Shown here: positions 16,514-24,344 of the stretch, piece after piece
Numbering within the stretch: position 1 is the stretch's first letter
Layout of the letters: each line of letters begins with the position of its first letter
Origin: Candidatus Nanohalarchaeota archaeon
GTDB taxonomy: Archaea > Nanohalarchaeota > Nanosalinia > Nanosalinales > JAFCCC01
Direction of reading: 5' to 3'
Assembly (NCBI GenBank): GCA_017610385.1
Contig: JAFCCC010000001.1
Span: 1-64,000 of the forward strand
DNA: 64,000 nucleotides
The notes under the pieces: generated by a model
The model's input: the letters and a program-made list of their open reading frames with translations, nothing else
Databases searched by the model: none
What the model was told of the DNA's origin: nothing
Position numbers and translations under genes: made by a program

Positions 16514-17263
16514 ATGGCATATCAGGAACTAAAAAAGAAGGATTTTTTAAATGACTTCGAAATGACAGAAGATCTAATTCCAGACTTCCTCGTAGTTGAA
16601 GGATTATATGATTTCAACAATCAGCTAAAAAAACGACAGAAATTTTTTGATAAGATAATTTTTGAAAGTAAGAGCAATTTCTTTTTTATTGGGGAGAAAA
16701 AAGGATTAAAAATTGGGTACTGTTGTGCTTATGGTCCAACACTTTCAGGTGAACTTGTTCATCAATTTGCTGTATTCGGTTCAAAAATTATACAAATTGG
16801 TTGTTATGGAGGACTCCAAAAAAAGAGCAATATCGGAGATTTCTTAATTGCCTCAGAAGTTAAGGCATTGGATGGGGTGTCTAAGTTTTATCAAAATAAT
16901 ACAGAAAAGATACTGCCGTCACAAAAGCTTTTGACAGTTATTGAAAAAGAAATTAAAACTCAAAGATTGCCATATTATAAAGAAAAACTTATTTCTTCGC
17001 CGACAATGTTGGGAGAATCTATAAAAATAATAAAAAGTTGGTCTAACGCAGGATTTTTTGGTGTAGATATGGAAACGGCATCGACACTTGCAATTGCCAA
17101 CCATTTCAACGTAGCTTCAGCATCAATATTGTATCTATTTGATTTAGTTATCCACGGACAAACAGTTCTTGATAAAAACACAGAAGACCAGAAAATTCGA
17201 AAGTTAAGAGATGAACAGATGATGTCTATAGTCTTTAATGTAATTAAAAATTACCGGGAATAG
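16514..17263 (+). CDS. Nucleoside phosphorylase/nucleosidase family protein
   Basis: The 249-residue protein belongs to the PNP/UDP phosphorylase (MTAN-like) superfamily. It has QIGCYGGLQKKSNIGDFLIA near residues 94-113 (the family's GxxGGL...xGD element) and GFFGVDMETASTLAIANHF near 178-196, the DMEsa motif that binds the ribose. I chose ATG 16514 because a TATA-like GATTTAAAAT lies about 24 bases before it and the longer frame from 16433 would translate repeat copy B. The substrate (purine nucleoside or MTA/SAH) cannot be told. Confidence 0.75.
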   Translation: MAYQELKKKDFLNDFEMTEDLIPDFLVVEGLYDFNNQLKKRQKFFDKIIFESKSNFFFIGEKKGLKIGYCCAYGPTLSGELVHQFAVFGSKIIQIGCYGGLQKKSNIGDFLIASEVKALDGVSKFYQNNTEKILPSQKLLTVIEKEIKTQRLPYYKEKLISSPTMLGESIKIIKSWSNAGFFGVDMETASTLAIANHFNVASASILYLFDLVIHGQTVLDKNTEDQKIRKLRDEQMMSIVFNVIKNYRE

Positions 17264-17301
17264 TATTTTAATTTCAATAATCCCTCACTTTCTGTCAGAA
17301 A

Positions 17302-17374
17302 CCGTCTCTATGATTTACATGGTAAAAGTAGATAAGAAGTTCGGAGTATGGTAAGTTTTTGTAGTTCGAGACGG
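17302..17374 (+). repeat. Island hairpin motif, copy C
   Basis: CTCTATGATTTACATGGTAAAAG (17306-17328) contains the hairpin TTTAC-ATG-GTAAA and is enclosed by CCGTCTC (17302-17308) and GAGACGG (17368-17374), a perfect seven-base stem. A small hairpin TTTCT-GTC-AGAAA precedes it. It lies between the nucleosidase-like gene and the gene at 17431. Confidence 0.55.
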
Positions 17375-17430
17375 GAATACGATACAAAAACAATACACTC
17401 CTTTTTAAAAAGTGAGCCGAACAGTTAATC

Positions 17431-17832
17431 ATGGCTGAAAAGCCGACAAAATACAAAGAGCCAACTGCAGAAGGTATTGCATATCTTGAAGCACGAGGTT
17501 TTGAACTTAGAGAATGGGATAAAAAGTTATCTCCTGCACAAAGACCTATTCCTAGATTAGAATTGACTCGTGGAGCATTTTATAAGAACGTGCCGTCTGG
17601 GGGCGTTCTAGGTACAAGCGGTGCAACACCATGGAATCCCACAAACGGTGAAACAGAGGCCTTGGTTAACGCACTCGCGTATATGATTTCAGAAACAAGA
17701 GACGATGGAAATCTAACTAGACATACTGAGCCAGGCGAACCAATACCTATTTTTATTAAACAGGATACGTATCCTTCTTGGAGAGACGCTATCGAAGCAT
17801 TGATTGAAAGATTCCCACCCACTTCCCAATAA
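17431..17832 (+). CDS. Hypothetical protein (133 aa), island gene
   Basis: The product is a soluble protein of unknown function. The N-terminal half is rich in Lys/Glu; the centre has a Gly-rich stretch (PSGGVLGTSGATPWNPTNGE, residues 53-72). A TATA-like CTTTTTAAAAAG stands about 25 bases before the ATG, so the mRNA is probably leaderless and starts well after repeat copy C. No homology is recognised and no neighbour suggests a role. Confidence 0.6.
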   Translation: MAEKPTKYKEPTAEGIAYLEARGFELREWDKKLSPAQRPIPRLELTRGAFYKNVPSGGVLGTSGATPWNPTNGETEALVNALAYMISETRDDGNLTRHTEPGEPIPIFIKQDTYPSWRDAIEALIERFPPTSQ

Positions 17833-17864
17833 CCTAATGACTATTTCTTCCTGAATAAAACCTG

Positions 17865-17899
17865 CTCTGAGAGTTACACGGTAAAAGCATATAGGAAAG
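17865..17899 (+). repeat. Island hairpin motif, copy D
   Basis: CTCTGAGAGTTACACGGT followed by AAAAGCATATAGGAAAG. Nearly identical to copy B; hairpin TTAC-ACG-GTAA. It lies in the gap between the genes at 17431 and 17970, upstream of the TATA-like box of the latter. Confidence 0.6.
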
Positions 17900-17969
17900 T
17901 AGATCTATGAGAACATTCTGGAATTTAAGCAATACATAATTTTAAATTTCTTGTAGATACTTTCAAGAT

Positions 17970-18299
17970 ATGGAAACCACAAAACCCCACACACTTCTAA
18001 GTTTTACAGGATATATTCATCATCCAGTTAAATATACTAGAACTTATCAAATCCAAGAAAATGGATTAAATAGATCGCTTATTGGAGAAACTCCAAGTAC
18101 TTTAGAGAACACTTACGGAATAACCCCGTTAAGAATTGGTCCAAGAACTCGCTGTAGGCATAATAGTGCGCACCAAAAAATTATACATGGGACAAAAATA
18201 GAAATCTGCGCAGGAGAAGAAACATTGCGTGATTTCGAAGAGGCAGTGGGTTTAGCTTCAGAAGAAGATCTTAATTTTGAACCAGAAGACACATATTGA
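17970..18299 (+). CDS. Hypothetical protein (109 aa), island gene
   Basis: The product is a soluble 109-residue protein with an acidic C-terminus (SEEDLNFEPEDTY) and a basic centre (RIGPRTRCRHNSAHQK). No family is recognised. A TATA-like ATTTTAAAT lies about 28 bases before the ATG, as for its upstream neighbour. It is the last gene of the island before a hairpin-rich stretch. Confidence 0.6.
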   Translation: METTKPHTLLSFTGYIHHPVKYTRTYQIQENGLNRSLIGETPSTLENTYGITPLRIGPRTRCRHNSAHQKIIHGTKIEICAGEETLRDFEEAVGLASEEDLNFEPEDTY

Positions 18300-18355
18300 G
18301 CGATTTAGCAAAATATTTAGAGGAGAGTAGTTTAGAATCCGTTAGAATCTGAAAT

Positions 18356-18454
18356 GAGGTGGGTTGCTTGCACCTCGCTGTGCTTGTGAATTTTGTTCAC
18401 AAGTTAGGAAAACTCGTAAGAGTTTTACGTGGTGATCAAACTTCTTGAAGTTTG
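18356..18454. ncRNA. Possible structured RNA: four consecutive perfect hairpins
   Basis: Four perfect stems follow one another: GAGGTG/CACCTC (18356-18376), CTTGTGAA/TTCACAAG (18383-18403), AAAACTC/GAGTTTT with GTAA loop (18409-18426) and CAAACTT/AAGTTTG with CTTG loop (18437-18454). The last abuts the stop codon of the minus-strand eS1 gene. A plus-strand TATA-like AATATTTAG near 18312 could drive it. GTGGGTTGCTTGCA in the first hairpin recurs in the tRNA-Leu leader at 47573. It could be a small RNA or a bidirectional terminator region. Confidence 0.4.
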
Positions 18455-19012
18455 TTATAGAACTTCTGTTTTTCTAACTTCTAGAACTCTTAAAGGATAA
18501 ATTGTTTTAACAGACCTAAGAATTTTCTTTTGTAATGAATTCAAGAAAATTTCAGTCATAAAGCCGTTAAAATCTTTTTCTGCGGCGGCATTTACAACCA
18601 TCTCAGAAATCTTTGCTCTTAAATCATGTTTTGTCGCACTCTCTGTTCTTTTTAAAGTTATGGCTACTAATTTAACTCTTATTTTACTGCCGTCTTTGGT
18701 TTTAACATCTTGAATGATGTCTAATTTTGTGCTTCCTTTTCTTGCTAATCTAAATATATAAGAACGAGTGCAATCATGACCTTTTAAAACAGTTAAGGCT
18801 TTTTCTCCTTCAATAGATTTAACTTGTAAAAAAACATAAACATAATGTTTATCACTATTTTGCATTACTTTTTTTAATCCTATTTTCATTAGTCTATTCT
18901 TTAATTTCTTTGGGTCATCTGTCAAAGTCTCAGAAACCTCAACATCATTAAAAATATTTGGGGCAATGATTTTATACCAGGATTTTTTTGGTGTTTTAGT
19001 TTTTCTTGCCAT
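18455..19012 (-). CDS. rps3ae: 30S ribosomal protein eS1 (S3Ae)
   Basis: The product is archaeal S3Ae: basic start MARKTKTPKKSWYKIIAPNI, SETLTDDPKK near 28-37, DCTRSYIFRLARKGSTKLD near 80-98 and YPLRVLEVRKTE at the end. The 185 residues are normal. The start overlaps the end of the DHH nuclease gene upstream by 17 bases, so the two are coupled. Confidence 0.94.
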   Translation of the reverse strand: MARKTKTPKKSWYKIIAPNIFNDVEVSETLTDDPKKLKNRLMKIGLKKVMQNSDKHYVYVFLQVKSIEGEKALTVLKGHDCTRSYIFRLARKGSTKLDIIQDVKTKDGSKIRVKLVAITLKRTESATKHDLRAKISEMVVNAAAEKDFNGFMTEIFLNSLQKKILRSVKTIYPLRVLEVRKTEVL

Positions 19013-20372
19013 TTTTTTCCTCTAAATTAAATCTCTTGACAACTTCATTTAAAAGGTTTATAAACTTTTCCTCATTTTCTTGGGGAATTCTTCCGCCGGC
19101 AGCTAATTTATGCCCACCTGCTTTTCCACCACAATCAGAACAAATTTCTGATAATATACTATTTATACAAAAGTTTTTATTTAATGCTTCTTGAGAAGAT
19201 CTGCCAGAAATTTTGATAGAATCATTTTCTGCATAAGCAGTACCAATTAGTACAGAGCACTTTAAAGTATTTGATCGATGCAAAATGGAGGTGATTGTTC
19301 CAATCATATTCGCATGAACTTTATTCTTTGCAATAATTACCTTTACCCAGTCCATCTGTCGAATAACTTCTGGATTTTGTATATTTTGCTCAACGTAATT
19401 TAAATATCTTGCAATTTTTCTTCCGTATTCTTTTGAAAGTTTATTTGCAATTTCCATATTATTAGTTAAACAGAGTTCTAACCCAACATCTGCTTTTTCT
19501 AAACGACCACAGGCATTCAACATAGACGAAAACTCAGAAATTTCCCAACCATTATCTAAAATCAAAATTTCACCTAGAAGTTCCTCTGCAGGGTAACCTC
19601 TAATTAACAATCCATTGATGATTTTTTTTTCTTCATCTAAATCTAAATCCTGAAAAGTCCTCCATTTTCCGTTTACCTTTAAGGGAATTCCTAATTCAGA
19701 AATAAATTGAACTGCACCGGATTCATTATATGTTATCCCTGGCAAATATGGTTCAGTTGTATAAGTTAATGCTTGGGGAATCGGTTTTCTTCCTCGACCA
19801 TAAATTTTTAAACCTTTTTTAGTTTTTAAAAGACCTAGTCGTTTAGCATCTTCTAAAAAACCTCTATTTAATCCTAAAAAACCATTTTCATCATTTTGAA
19901 TATCTCCTGTAGCACCAATCAAAGCAAAAGGAAGTAAATCTATGTTTTTGGAGTCAATCATTTTCATTAATAAATAAGTAATACCCGCACCAGAGATATC
20001 TTTTCCACCATCTATTCCAACTAGGTGTGGATTTAATTGAATCAACTTTGTTTCTTTCTCTGGCTGATGATGATCTGAAATAATTATTTTTTTAGTCTTT
20101 GCAATTTCTTCTAAGTTTGAAATTTGGCCAGAACCAATATCTGTAAATAAAATCAAAGGTTCTTCAAAGGTTTTAATTAATTCAACTTCTTTATCACCAA
20201 TTTCTTTTACAAAAGTGAATTTAACAGGAATATTTTCTCGTTTTAGGGCTTTATAAACTATGGCGGCGCTAGCGATACCGTCACAATCGTAATGAGAAAC
20301 ACAGTGAACACTTTTACTGGTTTTAAATTCATTAGATACTTTTTGTGCTAATTCAATCAGTTCTTTATTCAT
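18996..20372 (-). CDS. DHH-family exonuclease (archaeal RecJ/GAN-like)
   Basis: The 458-residue phosphoesterase has the DHH motifs SHYDCDGIASA near residue 26, DIGSGQ near 76 and SDHHQPE near 97. The C-terminal DHHA1 domain has GGKAGGHKLAAGGRI near 414-428. Archaeal relatives are GAN (a GINS-associated 5'-3' nuclease) and RecJ2. This one is full length. It lies between uS15 and eS1, the common archaeal arrangement. Confidence 0.9.
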   Translation of the reverse strand: MNKELIELAQKVSNEFKTSKSVHCVSHYDCDGIASAAIVYKALKRENIPVKFTFVKEIGDKEVELIKTFEEPLILFTDIGSGQISNLEEIAKTKKIIISDHHQPEKETKLIQLNPHLVGIDGGKDISGAGITYLLMKMIDSKNIDLLPFALIGATGDIQNDENGFLGLNRGFLEDAKRLGLLKTKKGLKIYGRGRKPIPQALTYTTEPYLPGITYNESGAVQFISELGIPLKVNGKWRTFQDLDLDEEKKIINGLLIRGYPAEELLGEILILDNGWEISEFSSMLNACGRLEKADVGLELCLTNNMEIANKLSKEYGRKIARYLNYVEQNIQNPEVIRQMDWVKVIIAKNKVHANMIGTITSILHRSNTLKCSVLIGTAYAENDSIKISGRSSQEALNKNFCINSILSEICSDCGGKAGGHKLAAGGRIPQENEEKFINLLNEVVKRFNLEEKNGKKN

Positions 20373-20387
20373 TCACATCACAAGAAT

Positions 20388-20801
20388 TTATTTGTTTGAA
20401 ACGTTCAAACCTTTTTTGGTGTAATATTTAACTAATCTTCTAATTTTCGCTTTGGTTAATCCCAAATATCTCTTGGCGTTCATATCTTTCTTATTTTTTT
20501 CTAAATGACCACCAATACTTTTTGCTTTATTTTTTAGATTAGATAAATCCTCTGGTTCTTTGTAAAGGTTTTCTTTCTTGAGTACAGAAGTAATACTTTC
20601 TCCTAAAATGGATTTTACATCGGGAATGCCATATTTATCCCTTAAAATTAAGCCAATCTTGGCGGCAGGAATATTTTTCTTCCTAAAATTAATAATCAAT
20701 TCTCTAATTTCTTCTTTTTTATATTTCACAAAATCAAGAGATTGTCCCCTTGGCTTTTTTGAGCCAGATTTTCCTTTTTTTCGCGAGTGCATTCTTGCCA
20801 T
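20388..20801 (-). CDS. rps15: 30S ribosomal protein uS15
   Basis: The product starts MARMHSRKKGKSGSKKPRG, the archaeal/eukaryotic N-terminal extension of S15, with the core helices after residue 50 (KIGLILRDKYGIPDVKSI) and a C-terminal KRYLGLTKAKIRRLVKYY. I chose ATG 20801 over longer frames up to 20876 because the family starts here and a TATA-like GTTTAAAAAC lies about 30 bases upstream. The C-terminus seems somewhat short at 137 residues. Confidence 0.93.
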   Translation of the reverse strand: MARMHSRKKGKSGSKKPRGQSLDFVKYKKEEIRELIINFRKKNIPAAKIGLILRDKYGIPDVKSILGESITSVLKKENLYKEPEDLSNLKNKAKSIGGHLEKNKKDMNAKRYLGLTKAKIRRLVKYYTKKGLNVSNK

Positions 20802-20885
20802 TTTTACTAAGTTTACTTTATGCATAAAGTTTTTAAACGTTTGCTGACCGAAAAGCTTTTTTAAAGAGATATACAAAAATAAAAT

Positions 20886-21497
20886 ATGATCTCAAAAGCA
20901 ACTCAAAAAAAGAGACTTCATCAAAATAAAATCATAATTATCTCAATTCTATTAGTCCTTGGAGGGGTAATAAGCATATATCTTTATCAATTTTCGGAAA
21001 TTTGGTGTGACTTGTGTATAGACCCACCTTCTGTTGAATATATAGCTCATACGTGTAACAGCACATGCAATATACTTTCCCAGCAAGAAGTAGATAGTGC
21101 AGAATATTTAGATACCGTTTGGGAATATTGCTATACGTGGGTAGGTGAGGCTGCGGGAGACTATCCTACACAATTAAGAAAAATGGATGATGGAAATTAT
21201 TTCTGTAAAGACGGAGTTCATTGCTTTAATCTACTAGAAAATTACTGCGAAGTAGAGGGCCAAATCATTACTCCAGAATATTGTAAAGATATTGCGTGTA
21301 GAATACTAAAAAATTCAGGAAAAACAGAGAAGGAATCCGAGAGGATTATTAAGAATAGGATAAATGAAGGTAGTTGTAGTTTAACAAAAGGTCATACACT
21401 TTGGGCCGGACTTAAAAAAAAGAAAATTACAGAAGAAACTTGGTGGGAATTATACTTTGAAAATCCGGATTGTTCTGCAGTTTTCAACAGTTCTTAA
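20886..21497 (+). CDS. Cys-rich secreted or membrane-anchored protein
   Basis: A basic N-terminus and one membrane helix (IIIISILLVLGGVISIYLY, about 20-38) are followed by about 165 extracytoplasmic residues with some 15 cysteines (WCDLCIDPP, TCNSTCNIL, DGVHCF, NYCEVEG, CKDIACR). Disulphides are likely. The family is not recognised. It diverges from uS15 and precedes a set of tiny membrane proteins. Confidence 0.65.
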   Translation: MISKATQKKRLHQNKIIIISILLVLGGVISIYLYQFSEIWCDLCIDPPSVEYIAHTCNSTCNILSQQEVDSAEYLDTVWEYCYTWVGEAAGDYPTQLRKMDDGNYFCKDGVHCFNLLENYCEVEGQIITPEYCKDIACRILKNSGKTEKESERIIKNRINEGSCSLTKGHTLWAGLKKKKITEETWWELYFENPDCSAVFNSS

Positions 21498-21528
21498 CTT
21501 TTTATTCCAAAGGCAATAAATAGGTTTT

Positions 21529-21722
21529 ATGAATCTTGATTTAATTTTAAAATCAATAAAAGAAAAATCATTTTCTTTGGAGTTTCACTTATTTTAGTAA
21601 TTTACGTAGCAACAATGTTTTCAATTCCGCACCAAACTTTTGGTACAGGTTTGATGTTGCCAGTTTGGGCGAAGGTCATTTTGGCACCCTTATTACCCTT
21701 TTTAATTTTAGGGGGGTTTTAG
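21529..21722 (+). CDS. Small membrane protein, frame interrupted
   Basis: The 3' frame encodes KINKRKIIFFGVSLILVIYV and a second hydrophobic segment ending FLILGGF, but is closed upstream by a stop with no usable start. An ATG at 21529, about 25 bases after a TATA-like CTTTTTATT, encodes MNLDLILKSIKEK in another frame. A -1 shift at the four-A run would yield one small two-helix protein. It may be a decayed gene or a sequence error. Confidence 0.4.
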
Positions 21723-21732
21723 TTCTATAGTT

Positions 21733-21822
21733 ATGCTCTTTTTGATTTTACAAATTGTATATCTTTATCTTCTATGTGCAGTTATGATAACATTTGGGAA
21801 CAATAAAAAAGTCAGGCAGTGA
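21733..21822 (+). CDS. 29-residue membrane micropeptide
   Basis: MLFLILQIVYLYLLCAVMIT followed by FGNNKKVRQ: a single membrane helix with a basic end. Its stop overlaps a GTG start of the next micropeptide (GTGA), the same coupling seen in larger genes here. Confidence 0.4.
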   Translation: MLFLILQIVYLYLLCAVMITFGNNKKVRQ

Positions 21823-21896
21823 TAAAATTGTTTATGATCTTTTATTTTATCGCGTCGATCTTACCTTTCGTCATACTCTTTTTATTCATACAATAA
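21819..21896 (+). CDS. 25-residue membrane micropeptide
   Basis: The frame starts with GTG and encodes MIKLFMIFYFIASILPFVIL and five more residues, almost wholly hydrophobic. It overlaps the preceding micropeptide's stop by four bases and ends 12 bases before the nuclease-like gene. Not proven to be expressed. Confidence 0.35.
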   Translation: MIKLFMIFYFIASILPFVILFLFIQ

Positions 21897-21908
21897 CAAG
21901 ATATCTGT

Positions 21909-22370
21909 ATGCAAAATTTTGAAATGGAATTGGTTAACTCTTTTAATAAATTCTTTGAAGAGAAAAAAATAAAGGCCATTGCATATAGAAGAAAACAAGC
22001 TAAATTCGCTGATCAATTCTGTGACGTTTTAGTAGATTCTGGTCATTCTGAATTTTATTTGGCAATTGAAAATAAATCAGTTAATTTAAATTCAACTAAA
22101 AAACTGTATTTTAGCCAACATTTCCATTGCAACGAACGAGATCAATTAGAAAGAATTACTGATTTCTTAGAAAAATCAGGAAGGAAGGGTTTTTTAGCTT
22201 TAGAGATCCGGGAAGGTCGCGGAAAACTAAAGCGCGCATTTCTAATTGATTGGGAAGTCATTTGGGAAAAATATCAGAATGGGGAAAAAGGATTAGATCT
22301 AACACAAATCAAAAAGCTGAAAGGTATAAAAGAATTGAAACGACAGTCTAAATATTACTTGATGGGGTGA
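21909..22370 (+). CDS. PD-(D/E)XK nuclease-like protein (Hjc/RecU type)
   Basis: The 153-residue protein shows FADQFCDVLVDSG near residues 32-44 and YLAIENKSV near 50-58, matching the D...ExK catalytic pattern of Holliday junction resolvase-like nucleases. Conserved-looking Gln/Arg residues follow (QLERITDFL). It may process DNA branches or act as an accessory nuclease. The stop overlaps the GTG of the next gene. Confidence 0.6.
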   Translation: MQNFEMELVNSFNKFFEEKKIKAIAYRRKQAKFADQFCDVLVDSGHSEFYLAIENKSVNLNSTKKLYFSQHFHCNERDQLERITDFLEKSGRKGFLALEIREGRGKLKRAFLIDWEVIWEKYQNGEKGLDLTQIKKLKGIKELKRQSKYYLMG

Positions 22371-22966
22371 AATTAATGAGGTGGTTCATATACACCAAAC
22401 GAGAGGTTGGTGATTTAATAATTTCTTGTTTAATTATGGGATTTTCATTCATGGTTCTCTTATTTGAACGTAGCATTGTTGGATATTTTTTGGCACTAGG
22501 TTTGTCTATTCTCTGTTTTATGCCTAAAGAATTATTGCAAAGAGGGTATGCAAGAAAACTTTCTATGTACTCTCAATATAAGATTTGGATTCCTGGATTA
22601 ATTATGGCCATAATTTCTCCATTCATGGGGTTTGCATTTGTTACGCCGGGTCACGTAGATTTTTCTTCAAAATATTATGAAAGATATGGAAGAAAGCAAA
22701 TTTCAATTTCAATGAAACAAATTGGAATAATTATAAATGCAGGATTTTGGTTTAGTATGGGTTTTGGGATATTTTCAATGATCTTGGGCATTAGTGGATT
22801 AACTATTTTTTCAACAATAGCTAAAATGAACTTCTATATTGCATTTTTCAATATGTGGCCTCTTGCAAATTTAGATGGAGTTAAAATTATCAGGTGGAAA
22901 CCATCTTTATGGGTTTTTTATATAATTCTGAGTTTAGGTTTTCTAATCGGCTCATATTTTGTATAG
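22367..22966 (+). CDS. Degenerate M50/site-2-protease-like membrane protein
   Basis: The protein has about 5-6 membrane helices arranged as in archaeal M50 proteases. The family's HExxH position reads KELLQRGYARKL near residues 54-65, so both zinc-binding His residues are missing. The second motif, normally xxDG, is kept as ANLDG near 165-169. It is therefore probably inactive as a protease. A GTG start overlaps the nuclease-like gene's stop; ATG at 22376 is an alternative. Confidence 0.65.
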   Translation: MKLMRWFIYTKREVGDLIISCLIMGFSFMVLLFERSIVGYFLALGLSILCFMPKELLQRGYARKLSMYSQYKIWIPGLIMAIISPFMGFAFVTPGHVDFSSKYYERYGRKQISISMKQIGIIINAGFWFSMGFGIFSMILGISGLTIFSTIAKMNFYIAFFNMWPLANLDGVKIIRWKPSLWVFYIILSLGFLIGSYFV

Positions 22967-23014
22967 ATTAATCAACTTTTTTATTTAAGCGAAAATAATA
23001 TAGTATTGACTATT

Positions 23015-24307
23015 ATGCCAAAGATTACTATTGGACGAAGTAGAGGAGATTTACAAAAATTTGGACCGGATTTAGGAACAGCCTATTTAGGAAGAAGCCT
23101 GGTTGGAGAAAAGCGTGAATCCCATGCTGCAAATATGTTGCGCATGGATATTGCTAGACCGCATGTAATTGGCGTCTTTGGTAAAAGAGGCTCTGGAAAG
23201 TCTTATACTTTGGCTGTAATAGCAGAAGAATTAATGAATGCTCCTCCAGAGATCAAAGAAAATATTTCAGTCATAATTGTGGATACAATGGGTATTTATT
23301 GGTCTATGAAATATCCCAATGATCGAGAAGCAGTTTTACTAGAAAAATGGCATTTAAAACCAACTGCAATTGGCATGGAACATTATATTCCAGAGGGACA
23401 AGTAAAAACATTTCAAAAAAACAACATCCCATTTGACAAGACATTTATGTTAAATCCAGGCGATTTAGATTCTTCTGATTGGGCTATGTCATTTAATATT
23501 GACCCAAATGAACCGATGGGAATTTTATTAGATCGAGCCATTAGAAACGTAAGAGAAACTATCGGAGATGTTTTTTCTATTGAAGAAATTATTGAAAGTG
23601 TTCGTACTATTCAGGGATTCGAAAAAAAAGAACAAGAAGCATTAATAAATAGATTTTATAATGCGATGGAGTGGGGGGTTTTTTCAAAAAATTACACAAA
23701 CCTAAGTGATTTAATGTTAAGAGGAAAAGTTTCTGTTTTAGATGTGAGTTTATTTGGAGAAATAACCGGTGGTTGGTCTGTTAGATCATTAGTCGTAGGT
23801 TTACTTGCCAAAAAAATACTGAGAGACAGAATGGAAGCTAGAAGAGTTGAAGAACTTGAAGAAATGGAAGGTGCTGCTACGATGAATATGCCAATTGTTT
23901 GGATGATTTTAGATGAAGCACATACTTTTGCACCAAGAAAAGAAAAGACACCCGCGTCCGTACCTTTACAACAATGGGTTAAATTGGGAAGGCAACCAGG
24001 GGTCTCATTAGTTGTGGCCACACAAATGCCTAATAAACTTCATGAAGACATTATTGCACAAATGGATTTAGTAATAAGTCATAGATTAACCGCGAGCTCT
24101 GATTTGAATTCTCTAAAAGAAATCATGCAAACCTACATGAGATACGATCTTTCAACATATATAGATAATCTTCCTCGAAAGGCGGGTGCTGCGATTTGTT
24201 TGGATGATAATTCTGAAAGATTATACGCTTTGCAGGTAAGACCCAGATTGTCTTGGCATGGAGGAGATACCCCAATAGCAATCAAAAGAAGCAAGAAAAT
24301 AATATAA
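23015..24307 (+). CDS. HerA-like DNA translocase/ATPase
   Basis: This FtsK/HerA-superfamily ATPase has Walker A GVFGKRGSGKSYT near residues 54-66, Walker B VWMILDEAHTFAPRK near 297-311, a sensor-like VVATQMPNKL near 333 and an arginine in LTASSDLNSL. The start is ATG 23015 (MPKITIGRS). It lacks the usual N-terminal HAS barrel in obvious form. HerA proteins pump DNA in repair with NurA; no NurA gene adjoins it, so the partner is unknown. Confidence 0.85.
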   Translation: MPKITIGRSRGDLQKFGPDLGTAYLGRSLVGEKRESHAANMLRMDIARPHVIGVFGKRGSGKSYTLAVIAEELMNAPPEIKENISVIIVDTMGIYWSMKYPNDREAVLLEKWHLKPTAIGMEHYIPEGQVKTFQKNNIPFDKTFMLNPGDLDSSDWAMSFNIDPNEPMGILLDRAIRNVRETIGDVFSIEEIIESVRTIQGFEKKEQEALINRFYNAMEWGVFSKNYTNLSDLMLRGKVSVLDVSLFGEITGGWSVRSLVVGLLAKKILRDRMEARRVEELEEMEGAATMNMPIVWMILDEAHTFAPRKEKTPASVPLQQWVKLGRQPGVSLVVATQMPNKLHEDIIAQMDLVISHRLTASSDLNSLKEIMQTYMRYDLSTYIDNLPRKAGAAICLDDNSERLYALQVRPRLSWHGGDTPIAIKRSKKII

Positions 24308-24344
24308 ATACAACTATTTCAAGTTCACATTCTAAAAAAGAATT

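Noticed and set aside
15843-17899. Integron attC sites
   Set aside because: The repeats lack the core-site sequences (GTTRRRY/RYYYAAC) and no integrase gene is in the window; only the one-gene-one-repeat layout is similar.
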